DNA of 9,513 nucleotides from an uncultured Gammaproteobacteria bacterium (GTDB lineage: Bacteria; Pseudomonadota; Gammaproteobacteria; SZUA-140). The translations under genes were made by a program, and so were the position numbers. The notes beneath the pieces were generated by a model that ran no database searches, had not been told where the DNA came from, and saw only the letters and a list, made by a program, of their open reading frames with translations. The stretch covers positions 1-9,513 of the forward strand of contig CALZIG010000022.1 in the NCBI GenBank assembly GCA_945787585.1, given 5' to 3'. Shown piece by piece: positions 7,886-9,513 of this stretch (positions within the stretch are counted from its first letter, which is position 1; the number at the start of each line of letters is the position of its first letter).

Positions 7886-8293
7886 ATGAAAAAAGACGAT
7901 CAAATACCGCCACAAGGAGATGCAAGATATCGCACTCACAGATCTGTTAAGTGCTATGTCGCAGAATTAGAATGCGGTACTAAGTGGTGTACTTGGTACT
8001 TTTCAAAATCCATTGAACGAGTTGTGTATTTGTTTCCTGGCAATATTGAAAAAGTGGTTTATAAAAACAGGTTCTATGACCTCAAGCCTGCTCATGAAAT
8101 GGAATTAACAATTGTCAGACACCTTAACGACAAAGGGGCAGTTAACCTTGCTGGGATACACCTAGCTAACTATGAGAAGGATAAATCATTCGAGCCATAC
8201 CCGTTTATTGATATCACTGACGAAGACACATATAAAACCTATCAAAGTCTAAGAGCAGAGTGGCTTCAACCAGAAGAGTTTAAAAATGCCTAA
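7886..8293 (+). CDS. Cassette 1 protein of unknown function (135 aa)
   Basis: I do not recognise the family. The 135-residue product has no signal peptide or membrane segment and looks cytoplasmic and soluble. An aromatic/cysteine-rich part (about 23-43, CYVAELECGTKWCTWYF with three Cys and two Trp) is followed by a charged, mixed alpha/beta C-terminus ending YQSLRAEWLQPEEFKNA. Composition is more AT-rich than the chromosomal genes to the left, consistent with acquisition. The ATG lies 13 bases inside the cassette; the only Shine-Dalgarno-like bases (AGG at 7875-7877) belong to the attI core itself, so insertion at attI would create its ribosome site. The stop codon TAA (8291-8293) overlaps the left end of the attC. 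Confidence 0.75.
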   Translation: MKKDDQIPPQGDARYRTHRSVKCYVAELECGTKWCTWYFSKSIERVVYLFPGNIEKVVYKNRFYDLKPAHEMELTIVRHLNDKGAVNLAGIHLANYEKDKSFEPYPFIDITDEDTYKTYQSLRAEWLQPEEFKNA

Positions 8294-8303
8294 TCGGGTA
8301 ACC

Positions 8304-8320
8304 GGGGGTCTCTAACCCCC
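8304..8320. repeat. Short GC-rich hairpin inside attC 1
   Basis: GGGGGT (8304-8309) and ACCCCC (8315-8320) form a perfect 6-bp stem with loop CTCTA. No T-run follows, so it is not a standard rho-independent terminator; it may form part of the folded attC or limit transcript read-through. Confidence 0.6.
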
Positions 8321-8339
8321 AACACGTAAGGTGTACAAA

Positions 8340-8457
8340 GTAGGGCGTCAATAAGCGATAGCGCATTGCGCCGTATGTTGTGACGTTATGAAAAACCCGG
8401 TGGGTTATCGAGATTGTGCTTCATTCGGCGCAATGCCCGTTGGTTATTGCGCCCTAC
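8340..8457. mobile_element. MITE-like palindromic element, 118 bp
   Basis: The ends are imperfect inverted repeats of about 30 bp. The left runs from GTAGGGCGTCAATAAG to GCGCATTGCGCC (8340-8372); the right runs from GGCGCAATGCCC to TTATTGCGCCCTAC (8427-8457). The terminal GTAGGGCG/CGCCCTAC match is perfect, and a TA lies just inside each end, which could be a TA target duplication. The element is too short to encode anything. Short repeats with similar ends are, from memory, common in proteobacterial intergenic regions and moved by transposases in trans. It has landed inside the attC of cassette 1. Confidence 0.7.
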
Positions 8458-8476
8458 GGACTGGTCAACTCAACCG

Positions 8477-9023
8477 TTACACGTCATGATTAAACGAACC
8501 ATCGCAACAATATTATTGATATTTTCAAGTTTCTGCTTAGGAGGTAGTGTGCAAGAAGGTAAAGAGGAATCCCAAGAGCTAATGGACGCAGTTCTACCGC
8601 TTGCTGAAAAATTACTAACTGAGCATGGCGAGTTTTTTCCTTATGGCGGTGCAATGACCCCAGAAGGAAAAATTGTAAGTGTGGCAGCCTATGATGGTGA
8701 CGAACACCCGCCATCTTCAGAGGTCATAGACATGCTTCACAAGGCGTTTCATACAGCCGTTAAGAATAAAGAATATAAAGCTACAGCTCTTATTTATGAT
8801 GTTAGGGTTCAATTAGCCAATGGCGAACCTTCAGATGCGCTAGCAATCGAACTGGATCATGAGTCAGGTTATTCTGTCGTTGTTCTGCTCCCGTACACAT
8901 TAAGCAATGGTCAGCTTCAATACGGTGAAATTTCAGCGCAAGCAGGTAAGGGTAATGTATTCCAGTAGCAAGCAACGTGTAACAAGCGGCTACACCGGGA
9001 AAATTTTCGCTGTGAGCCGGGCG
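8477..9023 (+). mobile_element. Integron gene cassette 2
   Basis: A 547-bp unit from T8477 (GTTACAC) to G9023 (GTTATGC). Its first six bases TTACAC recur as the exact reverse complement GTGTAA at 8977-8982, starting the attC that follows its gene. It contains a single gene starting at the tenth base of the cassette. This is the cleanest cassette in the window. Confidence 0.75.
8486..8968 (+). CDS. Cassette 2 protein of unknown function, probably exported (160 aa)
   Basis: I do not recognise the family. ATG 8486 gives a good signal peptide (MIKRTIATILLIFSSFCLGG, about residues 1-21) with no proper lipobox, so a periplasmic product is likely. The mature part looks like a small alpha/beta domain: a helix (about 28-47), then HGEFFPYGGAMTPEGKIVSV (48-67), YDGDEHPPSSEVIDML (69-84), a beta strand with YDVRV (104-108), DALAIELDH (117-125) and VVLLPYTL (132-139). 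The frame is open further upstream to an ATG at 8414, but that lies inside the inserted MITE and would cross the cassette border, so I reject it. There is no Shine-Dalgarno within the nine cassette bases before ATG, so expression probably depends on transcription from upstream. AT-rich composition unlike the chromosomal genes suggests acquisition. Confidence 0.78.
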   Translation: MIKRTIATILLIFSSFCLGGSVQEGKEESQELMDAVLPLAEKLLTEHGEFFPYGGAMTPEGKIVSVAAYDGDEHPPSSEVIDMLHKAFHTAVKNKEYKATALIYDVRVQLANGEPSDALAIELDHESGYSVVVLLPYTLSNGQLQYGEISAQAGKGNVFQ

Positions 9024-9029
9024 TTATGC
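8977..9029 (+). other. attC: attC site of cassette 2
   Basis: A 53-bp imperfect palindrome. Outer repeats are GTGTAAC (8977-8983) and GTTATGC (9023-9029); inner arms are AAGCGGCT (8984-8991) and AGCCGGGC (9015-9022). In the centre a further stem is built on GAAAATTTTC (8999-9008) with flanking CAC and GTG. The layout R''-L''-centre-L'-R' is that of an integron attC, with unpaired bases between the arms as expected for the folded recombination substrate. GTTATGC departs from GTTRRRY at one base. The short gap after the gene stop (8 bases) also fits. Confidence 0.8.
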
Positions 9030-9037
9030 ATCAAACT

Positions 9038-9043
9038 GGAGGG
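9038..9043 (+). promoter_or_regulatory. Shine-Dalgarno of the DUF302 gene
   Basis: GGAGGG, 6 bases before ATG 9050. It decides this start over the in-frame ATG inside the attC. Confidence 0.75.
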
Positions 9044-9049
9044 TGTGTC

Positions 9050-9433
9050 ATGTACTACATAGTAGAAACAGATAAATCATTTGAAAATGCAGTAAGCGAT
9101 CTTGAGGCAGCTGTTAAAAATCATGCATTTGGGGTGTTACATATACATGATTTGGGAGCAACCTTAAGGAGCAAGGGTATTGCATTCGAAGAGCAGTGCA
9201 AGATCTTTGAAGTCTGTAATCCAGGGCAGGCAGCAAAGGTTCTATCAATCGATATGCGGCTTAACATGGCGTTACCTTGTAGAATCTCAGTGTTCACTGA
9301 GAATGCTAAAACAATAATTGGCCTTATTAAGCCAGCGCAAATGCTTTCAGCGCTGTCCCAGGATGAGTCACTATTACAAATTGCTACAGAGGTAGAAGCA
9401 ACAATAATAAAAATGATTGATGAAGCGAAATAA
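9050..9433 (+). CDS. DUF302 family protein (127 aa)
   Basis: DUF302 (COG3439) proteins are small single-domain cytosolic proteins without an established biochemical role. Residues about 28-95 fit the family: a beta strand (GVLHIHDLGATLRSKG), then CKIFEVCNPGQAAKVLSID, then LPCRISVFTENAKTIIGLIKP. A C-terminal helix follows (about 104-126). There is no signal peptide. I chose ATG 9050 because GGAGGG at 9038-9043 lies 6 bases upstream; an in-frame ATG at 9026 lies inside the attC repeat GTTATGC and has no ribosome site. It is the only cassette gene here with its own good Shine-Dalgarno, 14 bases inside the cassette border. Composition is AT-rich like the other cassette genes. Confidence 0.85.
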   Translation: MYYIVETDKSFENAVSDLEAAVKNHAFGVLHIHDLGATLRSKGIAFEEQCKIFEVCNPGQAAKVLSIDMRLNMALPCRISVFTENAKTIIGLIKPAQMLSALSQDESLLQIATEVEATIIKMIDEAK

Positions 9434-9443
9434 TGCTTTACTC

Positions 9444-9458
9444 AAACAGGGCCTGTTT
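9444..9458. repeat. Short palindrome after the DUF302 gene
   Basis: AAACAGG (9444-9450) and CCTGTTT (9452-9458) are perfect inverted 7-mers around one G, running into TTTTATAA. It may be a weak terminator or part of a degenerate cassette 3 attC. The window ends too soon to tell. Confidence 0.4.
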
Positions 9459-9513
9459 TATAAGCACATGACATCTAAACCACCAATTAGGCGCCCATCT
9501 TTCAAAAATGATA

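Larger units (their letters stand above)
7873..8476 (+). mobile_element. Integron gene cassette 1
   Basis: The cassette starts at T of GTTAGGC (7873) and ends at G8476 of GTTACAC. Its first six bases TTAGGC recur as the reverse complement GCCTAA at 8288-8293, directly at the end of its gene, as expected for the left end of its own attC. It is 604 bp long, of which 118 bp are an inserted palindromic element. It contains a single forward gene starting 13 bases inside the border, a compact layout typical of cassettes. Confidence 0.65.
8288..8482 (+). other. attC: attC site of cassette 1, split by an inserted element
   Basis: The left outer repeat is GCCTAAT (8288-8294; consensus RYYYAAC with the last C changed to T), complementary to the TTAGGC that starts this cassette. 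The right outer repeat is GTTACAC (8476-8482), whose TTACAC belongs to cassette 2. Between them are a GC-rich hairpin (8304-8320) and a MITE-like element (8340-8457). Without the insertion the site would be about 77 bp, a normal attC size. Pairing of the inner arms is poor, so the site is probably degenerate. Confidence 0.5.
9024..9513 (+). mobile_element. Integron gene cassette 3 (right end outside window)
   Basis: It begins at T9024 of GTTATGC with first bases TTATGC, so its attC should start GCATAA. That string does not appear in the remaining 80 bases after the gene, so the attC lies beyond 9513 or has decayed. It carries one forward gene. Confidence 0.5.

Noticed and set aside
8304..8320. 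Rho-independent terminator after cassette 1 gene
   Set aside because: The stem is perfect, but no T-run follows and it sits within the attC region.
8414..8485. Upstream in-frame start for the cassette 2 gene
   Set aside because: It lies in the MITE-like element and crosses the cassette border; the signal peptide begins properly at ATG 8486.
9026..9049. ATG start for the DUF302 gene inside GTTATGC
   Set aside because: This ATG is part of the attC outer repeat; ATG 9050 has a good Shine-Dalgarno.
1..9513. CRISPR array, tRNA or rRNA genes
   Set aside because: No regularly spaced direct repeats and no recognisable RNA gene sequence were seen on either strand.

Overview
The window looks like a chromosomal segment of a gammaproteobacterium that I cannot place further. 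The evidence is an LptD outer-membrane LPS-assembly protein with all four conserved cysteines, an AmgK-type sugar kinase gene near it, and an RND efflux pair between them. The left three quarters (about 1-7540) read as ordinary, moderately GC-rich chromosome. The right quarter (about 7540-9513) is visibly more AT-rich and holds small unrelated genes.

Layout: lptD runs leftwards off the window edge (1 to about 2093, 3' end missing). Divergent from it is a rightward operon of a membrane-fusion protein (2152-3381), an RND inner-membrane pump (3413-6580) and an amgK-like kinase (6570-7553). The kinase starts with GTG and overlaps the pump stop codon. LptD inserts lipopolysaccharide into the outer membrane, the RND pair should export a substrate through an outer-membrane channel that is not encoded here, and AmgK phosphorylates recycled cell-wall sugars, so the region has a cell-envelope theme. 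The usual partner of amgK, murU, does not follow it in this window.

The most interesting structure starts exactly at the amgK stop codon. On the minus strand, 7540-7677 encodes the first ~45 residues of an integron integrase (motif RYHHYALRTEQRYV), cut off by the junction with amgK and apparently lacking a normal start codon. To its right are, in the expected order, an attI-like region with a GTTAGGC core (7872-7878) and a head-to-tail series of one-gene cassettes. Cassette 1 (7873-8476) encodes an unknown 135-residue protein, cassette 2 (8477-9023) an unknown probably exported 160-residue protein, and cassette 3 (9024 to beyond the edge) a DUF302 protein. The cassette borders obey the integron rule: the first six bases of cassettes 1 and 2 (TTAGGC, TTACAC) recur as exact reverse complements (GCCTAA, GTGTAA) at the start of the attC after each gene. 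A 118-bp MITE-like palindromic element (8340-8457) sits inside the attC of cassette 1. I interpret this as a decayed, integrase-dead integron with a small surviving array that has interrupted or replaced the sequence downstream of amgK.
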